Shown in pieces: positions 17,904 through 25,946 of a DNA stretch of 46,244 bases; positions within the stretch are counted from its first letter, which is position 1, and every line of letters begins with the position of its first letter. A model generated the notes under the pieces. That model saw only the letters and a program-made list of their open reading frames with translations. It was not told the DNA's origin and ran no database searches. The position numbers and the translations under genes are program-made. This stretch comes from Wandonia sp964447015 (lineage in GTDB: Bacteria > Bacteroidota > Bacteroidia > Flavobacteriales_D > Crocinitomicaceae). Location of the stretch: NCBI GenBank assembly GCA_964447015.1, contig CAYUQU010000021.1:1-46244 (forward strand). The letters run 5' to 3'.

Positions 17904-17986
17904 AGACTCAAGACTACAGGATTGATTGAATTTAGAATAAATAGATACAACCTCTAGCGGGCATTATGTCTTGTAGTCTTGAGTCT
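17904..17986. repeat. Intergenic hairpin repeat, copy B (15-bp perfect arms)
   Basis: AGACTCAAGACTACA (17904-17918) is the exact reverse complement of TGTAGTCTTGAGTCT (17972-17986). The loop is 53 nt. It lies between divergent genes, so it is not simply a terminator. It shares the AGACTCAAG core with copies A and C. Confidence 0.8.
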
Positions 17987-18022
17987 TAAAATCTTATAGT
18001 CTTTAAAAAAAATTACAAATGA

Positions 18023-18052
18023 TTGTATTTTTATCAAAATAATGATAACTTT
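18023..18052 (+). promoter_or_regulatory. Probable promoter of the XRE/S24 gene
   Basis: TTG at 18023-18025 and TAACTTTA at 18045-18052 (one mismatch to TAnnTTTG), 19 nt apart. The -7 element ends only 6 nt before ATG 18059, so the leader would be very short or absent. Confidence 0.35.
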
Positions 18053-18058
18053 ACCGTC

Positions 18059-18862
18059 ATGAACTTAGGTGCAAATTTAAAATTACTTCGCAAGCGATTT
18101 AAGAAATCGCAAGAAGATGTGTCGGGTGAACTAGGGTTGACGCGATCTAGCTACAGTGGTTATGAAAACGGTGTGGCTGAACCGAACATGGAGACAGTTG
18201 TCAAGATTTCTGATTATTATAGTATTCCTGTTGATGAATTGATTCGTAGAGATTTCAATGAATTGAAAGAGAGTGAATGGGAAAAGATTGAATCTGGAGT
18301 ATTTTCAGATGTAAAAGGAAGTAAACTTCGCGTGCTTACATCAATGGTAGATTCCGAAAATAACGACCTTATTGAATTGATCCCTGAAAAAGCACGTGCA
18401 GGATATGCAGTTGGCTATTCAGATCCTGATTATATCAAGGTTTTGCCTACATTCTCGTTACCTTTTTTGTCTAAGGATAGAAAATATCGTTCATTTCCGA
18501 TAAAAGGAGATAGTATGCCTCCAGTTAGTGAAGGTTCGTATGTAGTAGGGGAATTTGTGCAAAATTGGAGTACAGTGAAAAGTGGAACACCATATATTGT
18601 TGTGACAAAAGAAGAAGGTATAGTCTTTAAAATCGTCAATAATTTATTGATGACAGAGAAATCATTTCAACTTTGTTCAACTAATCCGATGTATCCACCT
18701 TATATGGTACATGCAAATGATGTATTGGAAATGTGGAAGTTTGTGAATTACATTTCAGCTGACTTACCGGAGGTAGCTATACCTGATAGTGATTTACTCA
18801 AGTCAGTTAAAGGGATTCAGAAGGAAGTCAGTGAATTAAAAAGTATGATGCGTAAGGTATAA
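18059..18862 (+). CDS. XRE-family regulator with LexA/S24-like C-terminal domain
   Basis: A 267-residue regulator. Residues 1-65 are a helix-turn-helix of the Cro/C1 type (LGANLKLLRKRFKKSQEDVS, then GLTRSSYSGYENGVAEPNM). Residues about 135-225 are a peptidase S24-like domain with the nucleophile Ser in FPIKGDSMPP and a candidate general-base Lys in EGIVFKIVNN. The last 30 residues form a short coiled coil (KGIQKEVSELKSMM). In phage and LexA repressors this layout allows self-cleavage, but the usual Ala-Gly or Cys-Gly cleavage site is not evident between the domains, so cleavage is uncertain. ATG 18059 is chosen because the HTH begins there; a longer frame from 18023 would include the promoter. 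No phage genes are nearby. Confidence 0.85.
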   Translation: MNLGANLKLLRKRFKKSQEDVSGELGLTRSSYSGYENGVAEPNMETVVKISDYYSIPVDELIRRDFNELKESEWEKIESGVFSDVKGSKLRVLTSMVDSENNDLIELIPEKARAGYAVGYSDPDYIKVLPTFSLPFLSKDRKYRSFPIKGDSMPPVSEGSYVVGEFVQNWSTVKSGTPYIVVTKEEGIVFKIVNNLLMTEKSFQLCSTNPMYPPYMVHANDVLEMWKFVNYISADLPEVAIPDSDLLKSVKGIQKEVSELKSMMRKV

Positions 18863-18901
18863 TATGTATTATGAGTGAAAGTATTCACTTTGTAATAAAC
18901 T

Positions 18902-18935
18902 AAAAATGGTCTCAGAATTCTGAGACCATTTTTTT
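18902..18935. terminator. Bidirectional terminator between the XRE gene and the TonB receptor gene
   Basis: AATGGTCTCAGAA and TTCTGAGACCATT form a perfect palindrome flanked by A5 on the left and T7 on the right. It therefore works as a terminator for both convergent genes. Confidence 0.9.
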
Positions 18936-18962
18936 ATGTAGATATTTTTGTATGTTTTTTTG

Positions 18963-21284
18963 CTAGAATTTATAACTCACACCAATACTAGGTAGAATAG
19001 GGAGTTGATAAATTTTCTCGTTTGTTGCACGGTTTACGTAGAATACATTTTGTCTGTTGTAGACATTAGTAACACCCACAATAATTTCCATCATTGTTTT
19101 ATTTTTGAAGTTCACTTGTTTCTTAGCTGTGATATCCAATCTGTGGTAATCAGGAAGTCTTTCCGTGTTTAATTCACCAAGTAGTGTTTCAAAGTTTTGT
19201 GGATTAGTAGATGTGTAATCTGTTGATACACCACCTGCCATTGGTTCACCTTGGTAGAATCCTTTAGTAGGAGTGAATGGAAGACCAGAACCATAATTCC
19301 ATCTAACAGAGAGTTCAATATCCTTTTTCTTCCCAAACAAATAAGTCAATACGATATTGGCATTGTGTCTTCTGTCAAATACAGGTGCATATTCAGTAAA
19401 GCCATCCCAGCGAGTTACTTTACCAAGAGAATATACTGTCCACAAGAAGAAACGGCTTGTAGAATATTTTACAAGGACATCAATACCATAGGCTTCACCT
19501 GATTCAATGATAAAATCTTTTTTATACACATCGTCAATTTGATTAAATGCGGTAATATCTTCATAAAGCTTGTTCATGTTGATGTTTGATAGCTGAGTGA
19601 AGTCTTTGTAGTAACCTTCAACATTAAGGCTCCATCTTTTTGTTACATCAACTTCAAAACCGAATACAGCATGCCAAGCATATTGCAGTCCGTTTCTGAT
19701 ATCTACTATCGTTTTTCCATCTTCATTTACAAAAGTGTTTTGAACGTTTGTTGGTGCCGAAAGAAAACCATTGAAAAGGTTTACAACATCGCGGTCAGAA
19801 CTTGCACTAGTGAAGTTTTGAGAGTAACGACCGCCTGATGCTTTAATTCTAAATTTCTCCGAAGCATTATACTTTACTCCTAATCGAGGTTCTGGAGAGA
19901 ATGTATTTAGAGTAGCATAATACTGTAATCTCACTCCTGGCTCAATTACAAATCGTTTTTTAACTAAACGATAATTTAAATAAGCTCCTACTTCAATAGT
20001 GAAGTTTTCGTCACCAATACTTCTTCCAAGTTCATTGAATGTCTTAAAGTTAGTGTTGAAACCTCCTACATTAATTCCGTATGCAATCTCACTTGAGTTT
20101 TTTAGGAAATAGGTGAAATCAAAACCTAAATCAACACCAAAAATAGAACTGGTTCTTGGTTGCAATAAATTTTCTTCTAGATTCAATGTGTAATTTGATG
20201 CGTTGATGTGCCCTTCTATAAACACAGGAGAGCTTCCAGGAACTAAAGAGAAGTTCATACCACCACCATAAGAACTCCAACTGAGGTCGGCAATGTTGTC
20301 ATAATTTACTCGGTCATTAAATCCAAACCCAAACAAACTTACTTTCGCACCAGATCCAGCACTAAATGTCATTTTACCATATAGATCTGTAAAAGTAAAT
20401 GGTAAGCCTTCACCATCATTTACATACGGATATAGTGTTGAAGAAGTAAGGTCAAGTAGAGAGCGCTTTGCACTAAGTATAAATGTACCAGCTTTACCTG
20501 TTCCTTCTTTATCTTTATATAATGGACCTTCCAATACAGCTCTACCCATAAAAGGAGAAACTGAAATTTTGCCACCAACTTTCTTCTTGTTTCCGTCACG
20601 ATACGTCACATCCATTATAGATGAGATACGCCCCCCAAACTTTGATGAAAAACCACCTGTATAGATATCTACGTTTTTAATTATTTCGGTATCAAATACG
20701 GAGAAGAAACCGATGGAGTGAAAGGGATTGTATATCGTCATTCCATCCAAGAGAATTTTATTCTGAATCGGTGTACCACCACGTACATACATTTGACCAC
20801 CTTGGTCACCTGTGGTTACAACTCCAGGAGTAATACTAAACGCAGCAATTACATCTGCTTCACCACCTATACTTGGAATTCGTTCTATACTTTTTTGATC
20901 CATTTTAACCACAGATGTTTGAACTGTAGTTGTGTTTTGCTTTTCTGCTGCAGTAACTTCAACTTCTGTTAACATCGAGCCTGTTTTCATCTCAAATCTA
21001 ACATCCAAAAATCCTGAAGCCTCTGTCGTAATTTTTTCTGTAATAGTTTCAAACTGAATATTGGTAAGCTCTAGTGTAAATTCACCTTTTGGCAACTTTG
21101 GGATCGAGAAAAATCCATTTAAATCTGTGATAGCACCCTGATTTAACTCTACAATTCTAACTTTTGTAAATGGCGCAGGTTCGCCAGTCTCTTGTTCATA
21201 GATAAATCCACGTACTGTAAAGTCTTGACTTATAGCTGTTAGTGAGCATGCTAAAAGCAAAAATGTTAGAAAAAATAACCTCAT
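18963..21284 (-). CDS. TonB-dependent outer membrane receptor with CarboxypepD_reg-like domain
   Basis: A 773-residue outer membrane receptor. I start it at ATG 21284, which gives the signal peptide MRLFFLTFLLLACSLTAISQ; a GTG 24 nt upstream would only add charged residues. Residues about 22-105 are a carboxypeptidase-regulatory-like domain (FTVRGFIYEQETGEPAPFTK), followed by the plug (PSIGGEADVIAAFSITPGVV, then GGQMYVRGGTPIQNKILLDG) and a large beta-barrel that ends in a C-terminal Phe (SYKF), the BAM recognition signal. There is no SusD partner, so it is not a polysaccharide-utilisation SusCD pair. The substrate is unknown. It stands alone between two terminators or promoters. Confidence 0.9.
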   Translation of the reverse strand: MRLFFLTFLLLACSLTAISQDFTVRGFIYEQETGEPAPFTKVRIVELNQGAITDLNGFFSIPKLPKGEFTLELTNIQFETITEKITTEASGFLDVRFEMKTGSMLTEVEVTAAEKQNTTTVQTSVVKMDQKSIERIPSIGGEADVIAAFSITPGVVTTGDQGGQMYVRGGTPIQNKILLDGMTIYNPFHSIGFFSVFDTEIIKNVDIYTGGFSSKFGGRISSIMDVTYRDGNKKKVGGKISVSPFMGRAVLEGPLYKDKEGTGKAGTFILSAKRSLLDLTSSTLYPYVNDGEGLPFTFTDLYGKMTFSAGSGAKVSLFGFGFNDRVNYDNIADLSWSSYGGGMNFSLVPGSSPVFIEGHINASNYTLNLEENLLQPRTSSIFGVDLGFDFTYFLKNSSEIAYGINVGGFNTNFKTFNELGRSIGDENFTIEVGAYLNYRLVKKRFVIEPGVRLQYYATLNTFSPEPRLGVKYNASEKFRIKASGGRYSQNFTSASSDRDVVNLFNGFLSAPTNVQNTFVNEDGKTIVDIRNGLQYAWHAVFGFEVDVTKRWSLNVEGYYKDFTQLSNINMNKLYEDITAFNQIDDVYKKDFIIESGEAYGIDVLVKYSTSRFFLWTVYSLGKVTRWDGFTEYAPVFDRRHNANIVLTYLFGKKKDIELSVRWNYGSGLPFTPTKGFYQGEPMAGGVSTDYTSTNPQNFETLLGELNTERLPDYHRLDITAKKQVNFKNKTMMEIIVGVTNVYNRQNVFYVNRATNEKIYQLPILPSIGVSYKF

Positions 21285-21577
21285 TTTTTGTTTGATTTTT
21301 GGAAGCACATAGTTAGCAAAAAAATATGATAATTAACAAAAAAAAGGCTGAATGGTTGAATTATTGATTGAATGGTCATTATTTTAAAACGATTGACAAT
21401 CTTAGATTACTACTTTTTCCTTTTTATTAGCTATTATTCTTTTGTTTTAATTCGCTTGTTTATAGTGTAATATATTGAAATTGACTTTTTCATGTTCATA
21501 AATCATTTTCATGTATTTTTAAAAACTGTTGGTCGTTTGTATCCGATTACTATCTTTGTTTATAATTATTCTAAATA
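21285..21577. other. Divergent intergenic region, TonB receptor to LuxR regulator
   Basis: This AT-rich stretch holds the promoter of the response regulator at its right end. I see no repeat, hairpin or small ORF worth calling in the rest. Confidence 0.5.
21529..21558 (+). promoter_or_regulatory. Promoter of the LuxR-type regulator gene
   Basis: TTG (21529-21531), a 19-nt spacer and TATCTTTG (21551-21558), a perfect -7 match, 19 nt before ATG 21578. One of the clearest promoters in the window. Confidence 0.65.
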
Positions 21578-22252
21578 ATGAATCTAATACTGGCTGATAG
21601 TAATGATATAGTGCGAATTGGACTTCGGACGATTCTTTCTAGTGAGAAAGACTTGAATATTATTGGCGAAACGCAAGATGAATCTGAGTTGGCAGCACAG
21701 TTGAAATCTTTTGGACCAGCAGTAGTACTTATTGACTACACTGCTCACGGATTTTCAATTGATACCATTCCTAGAATATTAGCCGTTTATCCTGATGTGC
21801 GTTTTGTAGCGATTACACCTGAGCAATCAGCACAAACCTTGGTTGATGCGTTGCGTGGAGGAGTTCAAAGCTATATTAAGAAAGATTGCGACATCTCAGA
21901 GATAATTAACTCTGTAAAAGAAACAGCAAAGGGAAATAAGTTTTTTTGCGGTCAAATTTTAGAAACAATTCAACGTGCATCTATAAATGTAGATGATATT
22001 GATTTTGAATCTTTCAGCTGTGAGGCAATCTCCTTATCAGACCGTGAAATGGAGATAATCGTTTTAATAGCAGAAGGCTATACTAATGGTCAAATTGCAG
22101 AAATGATTCACCTTTCTACTCACACAATTAATACGCATCGCAAGAATATTATGTCCAAGCTTGGTGTGAAAAATACCGCGGGAATTGTGATGTACGCCGT
22201 AAAAACAAACTTAGTCTCTCCGAATAAATTCTTGTTTGCTAAAGAAAACTAA
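21578..22252 (+). CDS. Response regulator, NarL/FixJ (LuxR) family
   Basis: A 224-residue two-domain regulator. The receiver domain (about 1-118) has the phosphoacceptor Asp in VVLIDYTAHG, the conserved Thr in FVAITPEQ and the Lys in SYIKKDCD. The acidic pair near the N-terminus appears as LADSND, so only one acidic residue sits at the expected place after ALA-Asp; phosphorylation may still occur. The C-terminal LuxR helix-turn-helix (about 148-212) is clear: SLSDREMEIIVLIAEGYTNG, then LSTHTINTHRKNIMSKLGVK. No sensor kinase gene is adjacent, so it is an orphan here. The gene ends before a hairpin repeat. Confidence 0.9.
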   Translation: MNLILADSNDIVRIGLRTILSSEKDLNIIGETQDESELAAQLKSFGPAVVLIDYTAHGFSIDTIPRILAVYPDVRFVAITPEQSAQTLVDALRGGVQSYIKKDCDISEIINSVKETAKGNKFFCGQILETIQRASINVDDIDFESFSCEAISLSDREMEIIVLIAEGYTNGQIAEMIHLSTHTINTHRKNIMSKLGVKNTAGIVMYAVKTNLVSPNKFLFAKEN

Positions 22253-22260
22253 TCAAAAAA

Positions 22261-22347
22261 TTAGACAAAAGACTATTTTCATTGAACTAATTGTTACAGG
22301 TCTTTTGTCTAACGTCTAACAGCCTGTCCGTCTTTTTGACGGATCTT
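22261..22347. repeat. Intergenic hairpin repeat, copy D, with CCTGTCC module
   Basis: TTAGACAAAAGAC (22261-22273) pairs exactly with GTCTTTTGTCTAA (22300-22312). The same 27-nt module as in copy A follows at 22321-22347: AGCCTGTCC, a stem-loop whose stem here is CCGTC/GACGG, then TCTT. It lies between convergent genes. Confidence 0.75.
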
Positions 22348-22358
22348 TTGTCTAGAAA

Positions 22359-23573
22359 TTATTTCAAATGCTTCAAAGAATGTCCCATTTTATCTCGTTT
22401 TGTTTTGAGATAAAGCTCATTGTGCTTATTACTGTCAATTTCAAGGGCTACATTCTCCGTGATTTCAATTCCGTAGGCAGTTAATCCCGTTCTCTTTTTA
22501 GGATTATTAGAAAGAAGTTTCATTTTCTTTACACCTAAGTCGCGTAGAATTTGAGCACCGATCCCGTAATCGCGCAAATCCATTTTGAAACCAAGTTTGA
22601 TATTTGCTTCAACAGTATCTAAACCTTCTTCTTGAAGTTTATATGCCTTAAGTTTGTTGAGCAATCCAATTCCACGACCTTCTTGATTCATGTATACTAC
22701 AATGCCTTTTCCAGCTTCCTCAATCATTTGCATTGATTTTTGCAACTGAGGTCCGCAATCACAACGACATGATCCAAAAATATCTCCTGTCATACAAGAT
22801 GAGTGGACGCGCACCAAAATGGCTTCATCCTCTTTCCATTCACCTTTTACTAAAGCTAAATGTTCTTGTCCGTTTGTTGTTTGTTTAAACGCGTGGAGTT
22901 GAAAATTTCCAAAAGCGGTCGGCATTTGTACTTCAACTTCACGTTCGATAAGCGTTTCTGTTTTAAGACGGTACTGAATCAAATCTTCAATTGAGATGAT
23001 TTTTAAATCAAAACGCTTCGCAACTTCTAATAATTGAGGTAGACGAGCCATAGTCCCGTCTTCATTTAAGATCTCAACTAGAATTCCTGCTGGTTGAAAA
23101 CCTGCAAGTCGCGCAAGGTCAACAGAAGCTTCGGTGTGACCAGTTCTTCTTAAAACACCTCCTTTTTTTGCTCTTAAAGGAAAGATATGCCCTGGTCTAC
23201 CTAATTCGAAAGGTTTTGTAGCTGGGTCAATAAGTGCTAAAATGGTTTTTGCTCTATCTTGAGCTGATATACCAGTTGTACATCCGTGACCAATTAAATC
23301 AACAGAAACTGTAAATTGAGTGTGGTGGAGTACCGTGTTGTTTGCCACCATTAAATTCAAGTCGAGCTCATCACATCTTTCTTCTGTAAGTGGTGTGCAA
23401 ATTAAACCTCGACCGTGAGTTGCCATGAAGTTAACCATCTCAGGAGTAGCTTTTTCGGCAGCAGCAATAAAGTCACCTTCATTCTCTCTGTCCTCATCGT
23501 CTACAACTATGATTACTTTTCCTGCACGAAGATCTTGTAAAGCTTCTTCTATTGTATTTAATTGAGTGCTCAT
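22359..23573 (-). CDS. ribBA: Bifunctional 3,4-dihydroxy-2-butanone-4-phosphate synthase / GTP cyclohydrolase II
   Basis: A 404-residue fusion catalysing the two entry steps of riboflavin synthesis. The RibB domain (about 1-200) shows VVDDEDRENEGDFIAAAE with its acidic metal-binding residues and later TGHTEASVDLARLAG. The RibA domain (about 205-400) shows the zinc-binding cysteines in CMTGDIFGSCRCDCG, the active-site stretch YMNQEGRGIGLLNKLKAY, and a C-terminal NNPKKRTGL. Both active sites look intact. It is the last gene of a minus-strand operon after two glycosyltransferases and a lipopolysaccharide-transport-type permease. The 35-nt gap upstream is too short for an FMN riboswitch. Confidence 0.96.
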   Translation of the reverse strand: MSTQLNTIEEALQDLRAGKVIIVVDDEDRENEGDFIAAAEKATPEMVNFMATHGRGLICTPLTEERCDELDLNLMVANNTVLHHTQFTVSVDLIGHGCTTGISAQDRAKTILALIDPATKPFELGRPGHIFPLRAKKGGVLRRTGHTEASVDLARLAGFQPAGILVEILNEDGTMARLPQLLEVAKRFDLKIISIEDLIQYRLKTETLIEREVEVQMPTAFGNFQLHAFKQTTNGQEHLALVKGEWKEDEAILVRVHSSCMTGDIFGSCRCDCGPQLQKSMQMIEEAGKGIVVYMNQEGRGIGLLNKLKAYKLQEEGLDTVEANIKLGFKMDLRDYGIGAQILRDLGVKKMKLLSNNPKKRTGLTAYGIEITENVALEIDSNKHNELYLKTKRDKMGHSLKHLK

Positions 23574-23608
23574 TTTACCTTGTAATTGGGTGCAAAGTTA
23601 AGCATATT

Positions 23609-24802
23609 TCACTTGCTTATTGTCATCATTTCATCAGAAAGTTTCGCTGTACTAAGTTCCCAATTGAAGTTTAGCTTTACATAGTTGCATCCTTTTGTAG
23701 CAATTTGCTCTGAAAACACCTTGTCATTAAGCAGTTTTTCAATCCAGTTTACAAACTCAGTAGGGGTTTCAGCTAAACAAATCTCATTTGCTGATGCTCC
23801 TAATGCATTATTAGCGAGTGGAGTAGTTATACAAGGTAATCCAGTTGCCATTGCTTCCAATAATTTATTTTGAAGTCCTGTTCCAATGAACATCGGAGCT
23901 ACAAATATTTTACCACTTGAGTAACTCGTTCTGATATCATCAACCCAACCAGTTAAATCGATGTGAGAGTTCAATTTCGTGATTTCTGTAGAGGGGTTGG
24001 CACCTGATACAAGGATTTTTAACTTCAAATTTCTCTTTTGGGCTTCTGGAATGATTTGCGTTACAAGATAGTTGACTGCAGCGATGTTAGGAGGGTAGTT
24101 TAAATTTCCAGTAAACACAATGTCGTGTGTTTTAGGACTGTTTAAAAGAGGTGTAAAGAAATGCTCACCAACTCCGTTGGGAATTACGATAATTTTAACC
24201 TTGTTGGGATGAGCAATTAAGTCTCTATCTTGTTTAGATATTATTGTGTGAAGCTCAAAATAGTCAAAAATAATATTTTCGTAATTAGACAATCTTTTCC
24301 ATTCCGATTTAAATAGCCATTTTTTGTAAAAAGCCACACTTGTAATACGTCGTTTAACTCCCGCACTTAGGGTGTCCATATAATCTAAAGTTTTTGGACA
24401 GTTGTGATAATTTTTCACGTATTCTGTCGCCCTGATTAGTTGACAATAAATGTGGTCAGGTTCAATTCTGTGCAGTAATTTTTTGATTTTATTATGAATC
24501 CTTCGTTGGTAAAAGTAACCAACCTGAAATGGTTTGTTTCCAAAAAACTGTTTCAATACATTTATGGAAATCAAGAGTTTATTCAGTTTGAAAATGTGTA
24601 ATTCTTTAACAAAAGGTTTGACTTCATTTTCTTGTTCTGCTGAAATTACATTTTCAGAAAGGCAAATTAAATAGAGTTCCCACTTTTTCGATAATTCGCG
24701 GATTTGGTAATAAGCCCGCAACTTATCTCCCTTCTCTGTTGGATAAGGAAAGCGGGAAAGAATGACGATCAATTTCGGTTTATATGGATTTGTAGAATTC
24801 AA
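23609..24802 (-). CDS. Family 4 glycosyltransferase
   Basis: A 397-residue GT-B glycosyltransferase. The N-terminal domain starts VILSRFPYPTEKGDKLRAYY, a start seen in sugar transferases of the PEP-CTERM/TuaH-like groups. The C-terminal donor domain has IVFTGNLNYPPNIAAVNYLV (about 226-245) and FVAPMFIGTGLQNKLLEAMA followed by TGLPCITTP (about 313-341), which is the GT4 nucleotide-sugar region with its conserved Glu. It overlaps the upstream glycosyltransferase by 23 nt and is followed 35 nt later by ribBA. The acceptor is unknown. The neighbouring LptF/LptG-type permease suggests envelope glycolipid work, as inference. Confidence 0.86.
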   Translation of the reverse strand: MNSTNPYKPKLIVILSRFPYPTEKGDKLRAYYQIRELSKKWELYLICLSENVISAEQENEVKPFVKELHIFKLNKLLISINVLKQFFGNKPFQVGYFYQRRIHNKIKKLLHRIEPDHIYCQLIRATEYVKNYHNCPKTLDYMDTLSAGVKRRITSVAFYKKWLFKSEWKRLSNYENIIFDYFELHTIISKQDRDLIAHPNKVKIIVIPNGVGEHFFTPLLNSPKTHDIVFTGNLNYPPNIAAVNYLVTQIIPEAQKRNLKLKILVSGANPSTEITKLNSHIDLTGWVDDIRTSYSSGKIFVAPMFIGTGLQNKLLEAMATGLPCITTPLANNALGASANEICLAETPTEFVNWIEKLLNDKVFSEQIATKGCNYVKLNFNWELSTAKLSDEMMTISK

Positions 24803-25946
24803 TCAACTTTTTATTAAGGCGTTCTTTATCAAATTGCGTTACTATTTTGGTTTGTAAACTAGCTCCAAGTTTTCGTTGAAGTTCTTTGTCTTTTGCAAGT
24901 TTACACATTTGCGTATGAAATTCAGCAACTGAATTGGCAACAAGAAAATCTTCCTCAGCAACAAGGTTTAATCCTTCGACAGCTTTGTCAGTTGCAATTA
25001 ATGGTGTTGCACATAATCCCGCTTCGATTATTTTAATTCGAATTCCGCTTCCCGAAAATAAAGGCACAACTAATATTCCACCGTTTAACATAAACTCACT
25101 TGCAGATTCTACCTCACCGTGATTCACTATTCCTTTTATTCCACTGTATACTGATTTATCAAGATTTTTCCCTGCAAGGTTTAAAGGTAAACCAGTTTCG
25201 TTATACACAGCTGTCCAAACATTCTTCGCTAACCAGTCGATCCCCTCTATATTAGGCTCCCAATCCATTGCTCCAATATGAAAAAATGAATCGGAGTAGT
25301 TTGATGTATCTTGAGGTTTGTCTACACCTAATGGAATTAAAACCGAAGGAGTTTGTGGTGCAAATTCTTTAGCAAAATCAATTTCACTTTGAGATATGGC
25401 TACAATGGCGTCGACAGATTTAAATGCATTAATTTCATTTTTCAGAAGTCTTTTGATAATGAAATTCAACCCCATTCGTTTTATAAGTGGAGTCTTTTTG
25501 GCTCTTAGTTTCCATATGTCAGACTCAATATTGTGTGTTCTGAGAACGATTTTAGCATTGGTTTTTTTTAAAGCGGGTATATAATTCGCTAAAAAAAGAC
25601 TTTCGAGTTGTACGATATCAGGTTTTAACTGCTCAATTTTTTGAATAAGTTCTTTTTCGAATTGGTTAGAGTAGAATCTAGAGATGAAATAGGAATTAGA
25701 TGAAAATAACGAGCGAGCTGCATTTAATAGATTGGGTTTTGTTTTTAATTCAGCACTAGCTACAATTCTAGTTTGAAATTGTTGTGGGAATGCATCTTGA
25801 ATGAAAGGATGTTTTTCCGTCGAAATAAAACTTAAATAAACTTCACAATCATCAGCTAAATTTTCTGCTATAGAAGCCATAGCAATACATCCGCCATCAA
25901 TTTTAGGGTAGGGTGGTTTGGGAGCTATTTGAAGAACTCTCATCAT
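24780..25946 (-). CDS. Family 4 glycosyltransferase
   Basis: A 388-residue GT-B glycosyltransferase related in layout to its downstream neighbour. The N-terminus is VLQIAPKPPYPKIDGGCIAM, and the acceptor-side domain includes LRTHNIESDIWKLRA. The donor side has FFHIGAMDWEPNIEGIDWLA (about 223-242) and LVVPLFSGSGIRIKIIEAGL (about 293-312), the conserved Glu region. The two genes probably arose by duplication and act in the same glycan. The ATG overlaps the stop of the LptF/LptG-type gene by 4 nt, so coupling is strong. Confidence 0.86.
   Translation of the reverse strand: MMRVLQIAPKPPYPKIDGGCIAMASIAENLADDCEVYLSFISTEKHPFIQDAFPQQFQTRIVASAELKTKPNLLNAARSLFSSNSYFISRFYSNQFEKELIQKIEQLKPDIVQLESLFLANYIPALKKTNAKIVLRTHNIESDIWKLRAKKTPLIKRMGLNFIIKRLLKNEINAFKSVDAIVAISQSEIDFAKEFAPQTPSVLIPLGVDKPQDTSNYSDSFFHIGAMDWEPNIEGIDWLAKNVWTAVYNETGLPLNLAGKNLDKSVYSGIKGIVNHGEVESASEFMLNGGILVVPLFSGSGIRIKIIEAGLCATPLIATDKAVEGLNLVAEEDFLVANSVAEFHTQMCKLAKDKELQRKLGASLQTKIVTQFDKERLNKKLIEFYKSI

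Noticed and set aside
18059..18862. Prophage repressor marking a phage region
   Set aside because: The S24-type regulator stands alone between core-type genes, with no integrase or phage structural genes around it.
22252..23610. FMN riboswitch for ribBA
   Set aside because: The gap upstream of ribBA is 35 nt within an operon, and no RFN-like conserved segments are seen.
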